Below are positions 1-11,350 of a stretch of 64,000 nt of DNA, one piece after another; positions within the stretch are counted from its first letter, which is position 1; each line of letters begins with the position of its first letter. A program made the translations under genes and the position numbers. The notes under the pieces were generated by a model, which ran no database searches, was not told the DNA's origin, and saw nothing but the letters and a program-made list of their open reading frames with translations. The stretch lies in the NCBI RefSeq assembly GCF_027580225.2, contig NC_073353.2:39176001-39240000 (forward strand). Reading direction: 5' to 3'. Source of the DNA: Misgurnus anguillicaudatus. Taxonomy: Eukaryota > Chordata > Actinopteri > Cypriniformes > Cobitidae.

Positions 1-858
1 ACAGATGGGAGTTGTAATATCTGCGGGTTATTTACTAAAAATGTGCAAAAAAAAAATTACACAGGCGCAACAGCTGATTTCCATAATGACCAACACAATC
101 TACTAAGAGCAGCGCAAATTAGTTCAGGGTCACAAATAAGCAGAGCTGATGAGGTGCGGGTGATTTACTAACACCTGATGTGCTTGAGTTCAGCACCACG
201 GACATCACAGATGAAAATTTGCAGTGTGAAATCCCAGCTAACAAATCCATAGTACACTGAAAAGAACCAGAAAACAAAAAATGAAGATATACAAGAAGTT
301 TTGAAACACCTGCTATTGTGTGATTTAATGACTTGTGTGACTGCTATCCTAGTGACTCTTCTTTTATTTACTTCAGCAAATAAAAAATAACATACCGGTA
401 GCTTGGAAAAACAATATTTTTGAACAATATGTTCCTCTGGCCAAATTCCAAATAAACTGTTACGTGTTAAAACAATCCTCTGCATTTTATCACTCACTCT
501 CTGATCTATGTAATGCCTCTCCTATCAGCAACAATTGCTGCCATTTTAAGCACAATATGATTTAAGACATGCATTTTTTCTGGAGTTAAATAATTGTGCA
601 GATACCAATCATAACACACTCACAAACATTAGTTAATCGCATTGCGTGAATTATTAAAATATTCTCCCATAAATTTTGCGTCTGAAAGGGAAACACCTAG
701 AAATGCATATGCAATAAGGTCAGTCGCAAAGATAACTAAACCACGCCTTTTCAGCGCTAATTATTTACTGCACGGCTTTAGTAAATCCCGACAGTCGTTA
801 CTTAACGCCCAAAATGATGGTTTGTGCTGGCGCAAGCTGTTAGTAAATCTGTCCCTTA
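1..858. repeat. Degraded interspersed repeat with ATTTACTAA motifs
   Basis: The motif ATTTACTAA or close variants recurs on both strands (near 29, 103, 162, 780 and 840). The right end reads as a terminal inverted repeat on the minus strand (TAAGGGACAGATTTACTAA), and the left end seems to lie outside the window. The pattern suggests a palindromic DNA transposon cut by the window edge. No coding potential was recognised; the frames at 168-497 and 642-923 have no domain I know. Confidence 0.4.
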
Positions 859-2037
859 GTCACAAACCACACAATCTCATGGCAATTTGTACATATTTTA
901 TAAGGTGGCAAATTGGTATATGACCACATTTGTATGTTTTTTATGATTTGTTTTCATCCCTGTGATGTTAGCTTGACCAAATTTTGCCAATTGAGAGATG
1001 TCCTCAGGGCAACATATTGTTTTGACACATTTTTGTAAATAAAACCTAAACTCAACCCAAATCCCAACCATAACCATAACTGAACCCTAAAATCAGACTA
1101 AAATGATAAGTAAAAATCAATGGTCTAGAATAAGCCAACTCAAAAACATTTACAAATTCTTGGGGGAATCAGGTTGAAAACACATGAGATATCTGATGTT
1201 TCAACAACTGTTGGAGAGTAAATAAGAGTAAATATAACAAAGATTTTAAAGAATATCATTCACAAGACACTGTAACACAATGGCTGATTTGAGCTTGAAC
1301 CGCATATAATCCTCTATAATAAAGCCTCCATCAGTTCTGCAGTCACCTCCGCACTTCACAAGTTCAATTAATGAATTCATAAAATTGCTTAAACTTTTGA
1401 AACGAGAAAGAAAACATCTGCCGTAACTCTTTATCAAAGCACTTCATATTTCAGGGAAGCGGGTGATCGTTGTGTATTTGCAGAGCAGAACTAATGCTAT
1501 ATAAATCTCACGTAATGAACGGATCCCTGGAGGTGTTGTCTAAATGAAGATTTTACAGCCAATCTCAATTTGCCCGCTGCATTACTCTTCTGCCTTCAGT
1601 ACATTTGTTTAACAGGTGTGCCAGATTCTTTTCCTTTTTCTTTGCGCCATCGCCAGAAGGGAAAACATTCCTGTTACAACTCATTTTATTGAGCTTTAAC
1701 TTCACTAAAGAGCATCTGTTAACAACTTCAACTGCCATTAAGGTTTTCTTGTAGAAATGTAGTTTGGCCATTCCACTGAATTGGTGCCATTTCTGTCCCC
1801 AGGACATTAAAAATGCAGGAAAACTAACTCTAAAAGACATTTTATTATTAAGCAAGGTGTCTTGCATGTTAATCTAACACCAAATATAAACTATATAATT
1901 TAAAAAATTAATAAAAACTACATTAAAAACAGCTTTTTTTACCCATCCCTAATCTTTATCTCTATACATTACCTTTAAATATAAAGCAGAAAATTCATAT
2001 CTTTTTTTTTTTCATTTTTGTCTGGGTCCATATCTCA
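859..2037. other. No gene; transposon loop remnant, then unique AT-rich DNA
   Basis: From about 1030 to 1100 there are AACCC/ACCCTAA-like stretches of the kind found in the centres of fish palindromic elements. From about 1200 to 1870 the DNA is unique with no recognised motif. The frame at 1565-1867 (minus) resembles nothing known. Confidence 0.4.
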
Positions 2038-2235
2038 TCTTTGCTTTAAAATGTGCTGTAATTATGCAGCTTGTTGCTTAACTTACTGTAGAAGATAAAG
2101 ACTGAAAATGTTTCATGTTCATTTAACTTTGAACAAACTGTTGCCAGTAAATAACATAAATGTAAAATCTACAGTAACTTACTGACAGCTAGTGGCCAGT
2201 AATACTGTAATTTCTACAGACTTTTTTTTATAGTG
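2038..2235. mobile_element. Short CACTG-end MITE, worn 5' end
   Basis: The interior matches the well-preserved 195-bp copy at 51901-52095: GTGCTGTAATTATGCAGC, then a GATAAAGACTGAAAATG block, then AATACTGTAATTTCTACAG and a T-run ending ATAGTG. The left CACTGTAAAAAA end is badly eroded. It is a non-autonomous element with no coding capacity. Confidence 0.7.
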
Positions 2236-2452
2236 AGGGAAATTCCCCAACACTTTTTAAAGATGTTAACTAAATCTTTGGTGTCCACAGAGTACAAATG
2301 TGAAGTTGTAGCTCAAAATACCCCATAGATAATTTATTATAACATGTTAAAATAACAATTTTTTTAGGTGTGAGCAAAAATTAGCTCTTTTTGTGTGTGT
2401 CCTTTAAAATGCAAATGAGCTGATCTCTGCACTATGGTTGGATAGTGCAGAT

Positions 2453-2961
2453 CAGTGTTCGGAAAGTTACTTTTAAAAGTAATACAATATTAAGTTACTC
2501 CCCCAAAAAAGTAACTAATTGCGTTACTTAGTTACTTTTCATGGAAAGTAATGCTTACGTTACATTTAAGTTACTTTTGCGTTACTTTTTCTTACTTGGC
2601 TAGGGTTTGATCTCTTTCAGGTCTTGCAGGTGGCTTTTATGTCTGAGAAGTTCTGCATTCAGAAATTGCATATTACAATCACAAAATTGTCAAGCGCTGG
2701 CCTGCCATCTTCCTTTCTGACTGATTGGGTTACCGCTCAGGCGTGCACGCATAGACTACGTAAATCTACGTTAATACGTTTAGTTTAATGCAGTACATTG
2801 TTTTTTTTACATCAAATTAATTCAACTGAAAAGTAACTCGCATTACTTTTTTAAAAAAGTAACTCAAATATTAATATGTACATTTATAAAGTAAAGCTTT
2901 ACTTGTTACTTCAGAAAAGTAACATTATGCACATTACTTGTAATGCATTCCCCCAACACTG
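2453..2961. mobile_element. Non-autonomous hAT element with perfect 8-bp target duplication
   Basis: The ends are CAGTGTTCGG and CCCCAACACTG (near-perfect inverted repeats). They are flanked by identical 8-bp duplications GTGCAGAT at 2445-2452 and 2962-2969. The interior consists mostly of AGTTACTTTT/AAAAGTAACT blocks in both orientations. An 8-bp duplication with CAGTG-type ends is characteristic of the hAT superfamily. The element is 509 bp with no transposase, so it must have been moved in trans. Confidence 0.92.
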
Positions 2962-3194
2962 GTGCAGATTAAAGGGCAATATTATTATAACAAGATCCCC
3001 TTCTGACATCACAAGGGGAGACAAATTTCAATTACCAAGTGCTCTAAGTGAATGGTTTACCAAAACTAAGTTACTGGGTTGATCTTTTTCACATTTTCTA
3101 GGTTGATGGAAGCACTGGTGACCATTCCATGTCACCTTTAAATATTTTAACCATTGAAAGTAATAATATTTTAGATAAACGCATATTTTAGTCA

Positions 3195-3760
3195 GGTCTG
3201 TGGAATTTCATTCAGTCCTGTTACCCAAACAGCCCCCTCCCTGAAAATCTAGAAATATCCCACAAGTCACATTTTCAAAAGGAAGTGACATAATCTGTAT
3301 CTTCTGAAGGCCATGTGAAGATCAAAAGTCACTTTTCTCATTTTGTTTTCTGTATATTGATGCTCTTTGACAATTTTAATGTTCAGTCCTGTTACCTATT
3401 TTATTTCTTTGATGTTATCAGATTATTTTAAAATTAATAAATAGGTAAAGCAATAGAATTTACTCTGTGTCTTCATGCTTTTAGCACATATTTCATGCAG
3501 CTATATTTCATGCATTTGCTAAATGCTAAAAACTCAGTACTGTTACTTTCAGTCCTGCTACCAAAATGTCTCTATCCTCATTAAGAAAACCTGTTAAAAA
3601 TAAACAAGTTACCTCAGATTACTCATTTTGAAAAGTAAAATGTGTGTTATTAGATTTACTGTTAAAAAAGATAAAAAATCAATTTCAAATTTGATGAGAT
3701 ACACCCTGAAAATGGCACCGATTCGGTGCAATGGCCCAGTAAACTACACTAGAACTTATC
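3195..3760. repeat. Repeat with recurring CAGTCCTGTTACC motif
   Basis: CAGTCCTGTTACC or a close variant occurs at 3213, 3384 and 3550 in the same orientation. It is set in AT-rich sequence and followed by a small palindrome (CACCGATTCGGTG) at about 3717. This looks like part of a fish DNA transposon, but I could not fix its ends. Confidence 0.4.
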
Positions 3761-4019
3761 AGTAATATGTAGCTGACTCCTCCAGAAGGTAATACACCAT
3801 TTTTAACCTTTATTATGATATGCCATATTTTAAATCACTATATTAAATCAGAGCTATATTTTAAAGATTAATATATTATGTTCTTATCAGTTCAGCTGTA
3901 AGGTTGTGTGAGCAATGTCAAAAAATTTACACTTAGCAGCATATTAAACACTAAATATGTTTTCTTTGTCTTTGTCACATTTCCATTAAATCACAAACAA
4001 ATGAACTGTCATTTGAATA

Positions 4020-4535
4020 AGGCCTGTTAGTTAAATTCAGAGCTGATACCACACAATATAATATCCATAGCCGACTATGACCAGACAGTTCATGTACTGC
4101 AACATCACAGGATCACATCTCAGAGATTCAGCCCAAATAAGAGAAGTTCCCAAAGGAGTGCCCACCCAATCTACTCCTCGCTTCATTAGCAAACTAATCA
4201 TTACACCAAAACACAACAATCTGGTTTGGGTGAACTCTTGTGTATTCTGGAAACACTTTGGCCAATGTCACAGAGCTTCTCTTCTGGCAGAAGACGTCTC
4301 CTTTAATTTCCCCACTGGCCTTACAAGGGAAGGATGAAATCAACTAAAAACCACAAGCTGTTTAGCCGCCTCTTCTCATAATGAATCTAATGAATATAAA
4401 AAGAGACGACGGGAAGGTGGAGAGGGTTTGGTGATGGCAACACAGAAATTAATTCATTTTGTCCTGACTGTGTGGCTTTTTGCAGTGTGTTTGTGACCAA
4501 CAACAACAAGACAATCACTGGGAGGTTTTGTCTCC
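4020..4535. other. Unique block, possible conserved non-coding element
   Basis: This stretch has no repeat signature, is richer in GC than its flanks and contains homeodomain-like TAAT cores (for example AATGAATCTAATGAATAT near 4380). Frames on both strands (4037-4219 minus, 4077-4337 plus) overlap but neither looks like a protein family. It could be regulatory; cross-species conservation has not been tested. Confidence 0.3.
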
Positions 4536-4736
4536 TAATTTAACTTTATGTAAGCTTCAATCAGACAGAAAGTGCTGACTACACCGACTGTACTTTAAGA
4601 TGAATCACAGTCACCCAGACAGAAAGAGAAGAAAACTGGTTTCAATAATATCACTTTAAAACTTCAGCATCCAAATTTATCATAGAAGAAATAGATTCAT
4701 TTCTTAAAGAAGAGATAAGAAAGTTTGAAAAGTATA

Positions 4737-5643
4737 AGGGTGATTATCACGAAAACTTGGTTTAAAAATGTCAAGCATGAAAATGTAAAAATTGTTTAAA
4801 TTTACTTTTTTTTCCCACCAGACATTGAAAAACAAAGTCTGGAGTAAATGGGAACATTAATTTAAAAACTTTTACTTATCATTTAACACTTTTTGTAACA
4901 TAATTTAAAAAATTAGTCCTAAAAAATCTCATTACCGCAACAGTTAGAAAACATCAACACTTACATATTTTCAAAATGACATGACAAACCTGAAAGAACA
5001 TAATTTGGAGATTCTGCACATGCATTTAAAATCAAAGTATTATGCTTCTATTAATTAAATTAACATTTAATAAGCATCTGTTGCGGTAATGATAATCAAA
5101 ATGTCGTGTGAGCATTCTGACAAGACAATATTTCAAATTAACTGTTAAAAAATGATCTTACCTGGTAGCCATCTTGAAGTAACTGGTCCATGTGCTTGGT
5201 CACTCAAAATCAAACTTTATTAAAATTCTGTATGTGTGCTTAAACTGTTCTCAAAAAGTGTTGCGGAGGATGAGAACATCAGGCATGGACACATCATTTT
5301 CCTAACTTTCTTCATTATTATTATACATGAATATTCAGTAAATATCTAAAGTAGTCTAGCAAAACATCCATTTATTTTTTTTCTTAATATTTTTGTGTTA
5401 ATTTGATTAAATTACAACATAACGCATGTTCAAACACAGCCGGACACATTGCGGTAATGAGAATTTCAGCAGAAAATGAGATAAAATTTACAATTATAAA
5501 TTCTTATGTTGAAATCACACATTGTCCAAGGTAGAACACAGTATTGTGTTAATTCTGATGCTTTTTAATGTTACTATATTACACATTTTAAAGCTAAAAT
5601 CATTAGTGCCGTGATGTTTCAATGGTTTCGTGAGAATCACCCA
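4737..5643. mobile_element. TA-flanked non-autonomous DNA transposon with GCGGTAATGA repeats
   Basis: The inverted ends AGGGTGATTATCACGAAAAC and GTTTCGTGAGAATCACCCA are each flanked by TA, as in Tc1/mariner-type insertion. Inside, the motif TTGCGGTAATGA or a close variant occurs at about 5080 and 5450, inverted near 4932, and in a weaker form near 5260. Repeated internal motifs of this sort can be transposase-binding sites. No transposase is present. Confidence 0.75.
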
Positions 5644-6126
5644 TAACATTTTATATACTGTAGTACTCTTCTGTCACTTTTTCATGAAAACGATATGTTC
5701 CAAACTACCACATTACTGGTGTGTCATTATTCAGTGTTAATATGTAATATTATACGTAACTTTCAAAAACACAAAACTTACTTTTATGTCTGTTTAAATA
5801 GATGCTGAAGCGTACAATGTAGACATATTTGCAACATTTATCGTAGCATCATTATGTATTTACAACTACAAACGTAAAACATTTACAAATCTTTCATGCC
5901 ATAAAGATTGATGTATAATTTCTCTTTAACCATTTTATCCATAATGTTACCCCCCAAACCTTACCCTAAACCCAAACCCTTTAATACAAAAATTTAAAAA
6001 ATTCTTAATGTATTCTTTTTATATTATGCAACATAACTAATAAAAATATGTAGGAACATTTTAGGAACAATAGTAAACAATAAGCCACTAATAGACTCAT
6101 ACCCAAAACAATTTATTAAAATCATG

Positions 6127-6839
6127 CACTGAAAAAAAAGATAAATTCAATTTACTCAATTGTTTTAAGGTAAGTGGTTGCAATCAATTTATTTAAGCTA
6201 CATTTAAACAAAAGTTTTTTGTTTTATTGTTTAAATGTACTGTATTTTTCGGACTATAAGCCGTGCTTTTTTTCATAATTTGGCTGGTGCTGCATCTTAC
6301 AGTCAGGTGCGCCTTGTAAGTCAGCATGAATTAATTTTGACATTTATGAGGCAAGAGACATCATTACCGTCTACAGCCACCAGAGTCATGTATTTATGTT
6401 ATTCAATGGATTCAGTAATGTGGAATGACGAGTCTGCGAACTTCACGCTAGTTGGCTTGTTCAGTTAATTTAGACTATTCAACCTTCCAGTTAAGTTCTG
6501 TATGCTATGGTTTATCATTTAAATAACTGATAATATTACTTTAAAGTACAGACATCTATTCAGCCTGCTGTTCTGTCTGCTATTGTTTAGTTGAATAACT
6601 TGCCATTCCAGATTAAATGTCTGTTCTTCGACTTGGATTTTGTGAAATAGTTTTCTAAATAAATACGTATAGTCCACTGCGACTAATATATGTTATTTAG
6701 TCTTAATGACGCATTTTTGAATGATGCGGCTTATACTCCAGTGCGACTTATAGTCCGAAAAATATGGTAGCTTAAATAAGTTAATTGCGACCACTTACCT
6801 TAAAAAATTGAGTAAATTGAATGAATAATTTTTTCAGTG
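6127..6839. mobile_element. CACTG-end palindromic MITE, split by a second element
   Basis: The arms CACTGAAAAAAAAGAT...AAGGTAAGTGGTTGCAATC and their inverted partner ending TTTTTTCAGTG match the intact 204-bp copy at 39180-39383. Here the centre is interrupted by a 528-bp element (6240-6767). Taking that out leaves a MITE close in size to the intact copy. The flanking dinucleotides are TG on both sides; the intact copy has TA. Confidence 0.88.
6240..6767. mobile_element. TA-flanked element inserted inside the MITE
   Basis: The ends CTGTATTTTTCGGACTATAAG and CTTATAGTCCGAAAAATATGG are inverted repeats of about 25 bp, each flanked by TA (6238-6239 and 6768-6769). The insertion lies in an AATGTAGCTT context that is uninterrupted in the intact MITE at 39180-39383, so the site and the TA duplication are clear. 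This fits a mariner-like non-autonomous element. The frame at 6235-6468 is only its left arm. Confidence 0.88.
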
Positions 6840-7465
6840 TGTAGAGTTAGAAATAAAAAGCATAACAGACAGAAGTGTAATCACAATAATTTATTTATTG
6901 TGAAATTTCAAAAGAAAATGTAGTTAAAATGCTGATGTCCTCCTCTCTGGAGTTTATGAAGTACAAAGAAATATTAAAGTTATTAATCCACGATAACGTT
7001 AATCCAGTTTCTCTCTGTCAAGGCACGCATTTCAAATTTCAAAAGTACGTCAACTGAAAGATCGCAATGTCAAAAATCTGTGAGCCAATGAGCGTTTGAT
7101 ATCACTGCCGTAAAGCAATGTGTCGTTAAATTTCTTAAGGCGCAATATTTGAATTCAAATCCAATGAAAACATCTAAATGAACATCTTTTGTGAATTTAT
7201 GTTGTGTTTTGATGTAATTATTGTTGCATAGGAGAAAACACCTTTTTGTGTGTCATGGCAAACAAACTAAATATTACAAAAGGTTACCGGATTACAGAAA
7301 TGTTGAGGTTTTAAAGTGTATGCTTGTGTAATATTGTGTAATTCTCTTAAAATCATGAACATTTCATGCAGGTAAATAAGTAAACTGTCTTACAAAAATA
7401 AGTCACAAAATACGACCACAAAAGATTAATATGAGTAAGAAATGCCAATGCCAGTGATTTTAATA

Positions 7466-9199
7466 TTTATGAATTAGAATACGGACAATTCTGTACATCT
7501 GTTAAGATGTTAATATGTAAGTAATAATTAACCCATTGTCAACACCTCAATATTAATACAGTGTTTATGAAAACGTAAGTAAATGTGTAGTACATACATA
7601 TTCTCATGAGATCACGTAAGCATCCAGGTATCGTTTCTAATCTTTCTCCCTGTTTAATTCTCTATACATTGTTCAGATTTAATAGGCATCTAATTTGTGT
7701 TATCAGCTTACAGGGCAATAAGTAATAATTTGCATGGCTGCTTTTAGTAAAAATGCTTCTGTAAGCAGCGCAGAATTGGATAATCCTCCATATTGGTTAT
7801 GCCCTGATGATCAATGCTAAAAAATAGGAAAAACTTTAGGTGGAAGATTGAAAGATTGCTAAGCTCATCCTCGCAGCCGACCGTAACGTCACAAACCCCT
7901 ACAAATAAACACGGATATACCAAACACACAGATCTGACACAACATCTGTAACAGATCTTATTATCAATAGAAATATTACACTGTTTTGTTGTTGTTTGTG
8001 TGTAGCACTTTTAATAAAAGGCTGGACCCAATAAACTTTTAGATGTTTACACTTGTAAGTGATTTAAAAAAAAAACATAAACTACATATAGCCAGTATCC
8101 TATATCTGAGATTATAATTAAGAGTATAAAATCTCTATATTATTGGATTACAGGTGGGTCCGGATTTTCTTATATTAGTCACTGGGCTGCTAATATTACC
8201 ACGATAAACGATATCTAAATAATTTCCATGGAAACATCCCTGTCTGCATCATGAATATCATCATGATGATGTGTAAAGTGAGTTTATAATCTGTGGTGTA
8301 TGATGAGAAACATATGAATATGTCTTGTTGAGAATTAACTCTTTGTGCTCTTGTAACAGCGTAAGAATATAAAATGTATGCGGTTATTGAAAGTGTTTGT
8401 ATGCAGTAGTCATTGGCAGAAGTTGTGTGGTTATCTCTATGCACACTGACCGGTGATAAGAAGCTCCTGTGGTTTGGAGGTCAGTGTGATTACCTGAACC
8501 TCTCGGCTGTACACGGCAGAAGCTATCTGGGACGATAACCTTGTGACACAGGTAACACTACAAATCCTCTTAAGACACAACCAAGGGTCTGAGTTATCAC
8601 AGACAGCCACACAGGACCATCAGTCCTTGTATGCGAGACAACAGAGAAACACTGGGCTTTAAATGTTTCAGTGCAAGTAAATGAGATAAAAGCAGCCAGG
8701 AAGAAATATAAGAAACAAGTTTACAAAATGATAAAAGCAGTGTCTGCACCTAGAGAAAACCGTCAGTGAGGCAGTAATTGTTTTAAAGGTCCTAAGACTT
8801 ACCATTTAAGTATATGGTACCTTTGAGTTATACTGATATTATCTCTTTAAGTAGAGGTGTACTTTTTCCAAAGGGTATGGCCCCAGTGACAGCTTTGTGC
8901 TTTTTTGTGTGTTAGAAGACCAACACTGAACTAGTGCATTTATTTGTGAACTGTGTTATTATTTCTCATTAATAATAAAATGCTTATCTTAGATTTTGAG
9001 AATGTTTAGTATATGTTCACCTTATGCTTTATTGATGACATCTTTTCTACTTTAAAAGAACCAAGAAATTCCTGACCTGACCTAGAATAACCCAGTATGA
9101 GTTCACATGTTAAATGTCATTGATAAATGCAGGAGTCAGATGAAGTATGAAAGCAAATAATCTAACAAGCTTCATTAAACTCTTATAGATATATAAAAA
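7466..9199. other. No gene recognised; one small repeat at 8800-8905
   Basis: Most of this is AT-rich unique DNA. At 8800-8905 a piece with GTACCTTTGAG, GGTGTACTTTTT and GGCCCCAGTGACAGC resembles 62240-62345 and appears to be a shared interspersed repeat. From 8440 to 8640 the DNA is unique and somewhat GC-richer. The frames at 7744-7929 and 8196-8444 (both minus) show no domain. Confidence 0.4.
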
Positions 9200-10653
9200 C
9201 TGATAATTCACTCACCCCCGTGTCATCCAAGATTTCTGAGGAAAACATTCTAGGATTTTTCTCAATTTAATAGACTTAAGTGGACCTCAACAGTTTACAG
9301 TTTCAACAGAGCTTCAAAGGACTCTAAAAAATATGTACTTTCAATTGTCACACGGCTATATAAGCCATCTGATGCTCCAGTGCGACCTTACATATTACGT
9401 AATCACGTGGAAAGGTCACACATGACGTGCAACCCATTCTCACTTCCCAAGGCGTCAAAATCTGAAGCATGTCCAAACGCCTTCAGCGTCAGTATGAAGA
9501 TGCGAAGGGTGCCCCTATGCGTCACTATATCGACGAAATGGGAACTCCGTTGCTTTCATGCTAATCCCTCAGCGTCGGATATAGACGAAAGGGAATCCCG
9601 GAAGGTGATGCCGTCACGTTATGCAACGATCACCAGGATCATGCCGCTTCTGGACGGTAACTACTACTCAATTTTTGTTCCAAATTTTTTACCATTGTCG
9701 CTTGGGGTTGGGGTTTTGTTACATAAAATTACATCCTAACCCAAACCCAACTCTAACCCTAACCCCAAGCGACAATGGTTTAAAAATCTGAAGACAAAAA
9801 GTATAAACCAATACAGACATCCTAACCCAAACCCGAACTCTAACTCTAACCCCAAGCAACAGTGGCTTAAAAATCAGAAGACAAAAAGTATAAACAAACT
9901 GACATCCAAACCTCAAGTCTAACCCCAACCCCAAGCGACAATGGTTTAAAAATTAAAAAAAATTGAGTAGTTACCGTCCAGAAGCGGCATGATCCTGCCG
10001 ATCGTCGCATAACGTGACGGCATCACCTTCCGGGATTCCCTTTTGTCTATATCCGACGCTGAGGGATTAGCATGAAAGCAACGGAATTCCCATTTTGTCG
10101 ATATAGTGACGCATAGGGGCACCCTTCGCGTCTTCATACTGACGCTGATGGCGTTTGGACATGCTTCAGATTTTGACGCCTTGGGAAGTGAGAATGGGTT
10201 GTGACGTATGTGAAACTATCGCTCCAGTGTTTACAAGTGTGTAGAAAGAGGAGCGTCCAGACGTTGTTGTGTGTGCAATGATACTAATTAATGTCTTTGT
10301 GTCAGTTTATTGTTTAAAAATGGTCAGCAAGTGTGCATTTCACATATGTAGCACATGACCTTTTGATGTGATTACGTAATACGTAAGGTCGCTCTGGCGC
10401 GTCACACAGCTAGTACAAGACAAGAGGTTGTGGTTTAAAAGTGCATTTTTTGGTGAAAATGAGGACGGTTTTGTTAAATAAGACCTTTGTGCCTCAGTTG
10501 GGATTATTTAGAGTCCTTTGCATTGAAACTGTAAACTTTTGAGGTCCACTGAAGTCCTCTATATGTTTTCCTCAAAAAACTTAATTTCTTCTCGACTGAA
10601 CGGGGAAGGACATGGACATGTTGGATGACACATGGGGGTGAGTAAATTATCAG
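9200..10653. mobile_element. Large palindromic element (CTGATAATT...AATTATCAG), split in its centre
   Basis: The left arm (CTGATAATTCACTCACCCCC, then GAGGAAAACATT, TGGACCTCAACAGTTTACAG and TATTACGTAATCACGTGG) is matched inverted on the right (TGATTACGTAATACG, AACTGTAAACTTTTGAGGTCCA, TTTTCCTCAAAAAACTTAA, GGGGGTGAGTAAATTATCAG). A related copy lies at 32471-33000. The middle is occupied by a different palindrome at 9430-10201. Confidence 0.82.
9430..10201. mobile_element. Palindromic MITE with telomere-like centre, nested in a larger palindrome
   Basis: The ends CAACCCATTCTCACTTCCC and GGGAAGTGAGAATGGGTTG begin long inverted arms of about 250 bp, flanked by TGACGTG and TGACGTA. The centre (about 9700-9940) holds runs of CTAACCC/AACCCCAAGCGACA-type sequence repeated three times about 75 bp apart. 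The frames at 9380-9739, 9719-9934 and 9946-10137 are arms and centre of this element, not genes. It belongs with 20382-20853, 20932-21466 and 48371-48958. Confidence 0.88.
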
Positions 10654-10689
10654 GATTTTTTAAAGTAAGTGGAGTAATCCTTAAGTAAT

Positions 10690-11350
10690 TCACTTGTCAT
10701 TTATTTAGGTTGTTATCAGAAAAAATCTACTCTAAAATGTTGTTATTGACTCTATCGGAAGTTAAGTTTGGTCCACAATGGCCGTTTGTTTATGTTGTTG
10801 CTGCTGAAAGCATCTATACATTTCTAGATGGGGTTTTTTGCAGTAATGCCATAGACATAAAACAACCAGATTTGGTTTACCAAAAAGCACCTATTTCATT
10901 GTTAAAAACAATGTTTTTTGTGTATTTAGTATAATACAATGTGTTTGCGTGGTTTATGGTTTAAAAAACACATTATTTTCCACATACCGTACATTTTTGT
11001 AGCTTCAGCTTTCACCCTCTTCCTGAAACGCACTGATTTGAAAAGCTCTGTGTCCCTGATTGGCCAGCTAATCTGTATGTTGTGATTGGCCTGAATACCT
11101 CTGACGTCAGCGAAAATGTTACGCTCTTTACCATGTTTGAAAGATTCGCTAACAATGCAATGCTGATAGAAGTTAACTTACAGGCTGTGAGTCTGAAGCG
11201 TGAGGAATTATGATAATGTCGGTCTTGTCTACATCACAATCCCAGGAAGTAAACTGTTGCATACAATCCGTGTGTTTGTTGTAGTTCAAGAAAAGAGATT
11301 TACGTTGGAGACGATAACTCGTGTCATCGTTTACTTTGGGGTTTGTATCT
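10690..11350. repeat. Probable interspersed repeat, no gene
   Basis: The right half (about 10990-11345) has CCTCTTCCTGAAACGCACTG, TGATTGGCCAGCTAATCTGT and CTGACGTCAGCG, which I associate with a common cyprinid repeat. The ends were not resolved. The 74-residue frame at 10710-10934 has no recognisable domain. Confidence 0.4.

Larger units (their letters stand above)
5765..7465. repeat. Copy A of a long duplicated segment (partner at 46448-47315)
   Basis: The parts at about 5765-6126 and 6840-7465 align by eye, in the same orientation, with 46448-47315. Shared landmarks include AAATAGATGCTGAAGC, GGAGTTTATGAAGTACA, GTAATTATTGTTGCATAGG and TGTCATGGCAAACAAAC. Copy A carries the nested transposons at 6127-6839, which copy B lacks. 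Internal indels and many substitutions indicate an old duplication. No gene was recognised in either copy. Confidence 0.8.

Noticed and set aside
9380..9739. 119-residue open frame
   Set aside because: It covers one arm of a palindrome, and the mirror frame at 9946-10137 encodes the same residues on the other strand.
9700..9940. Interstitial telomere from chromosome fusion
   Set aside because: The tracts are degenerate, lie inside transposon centres with target duplications and recur in four elements.
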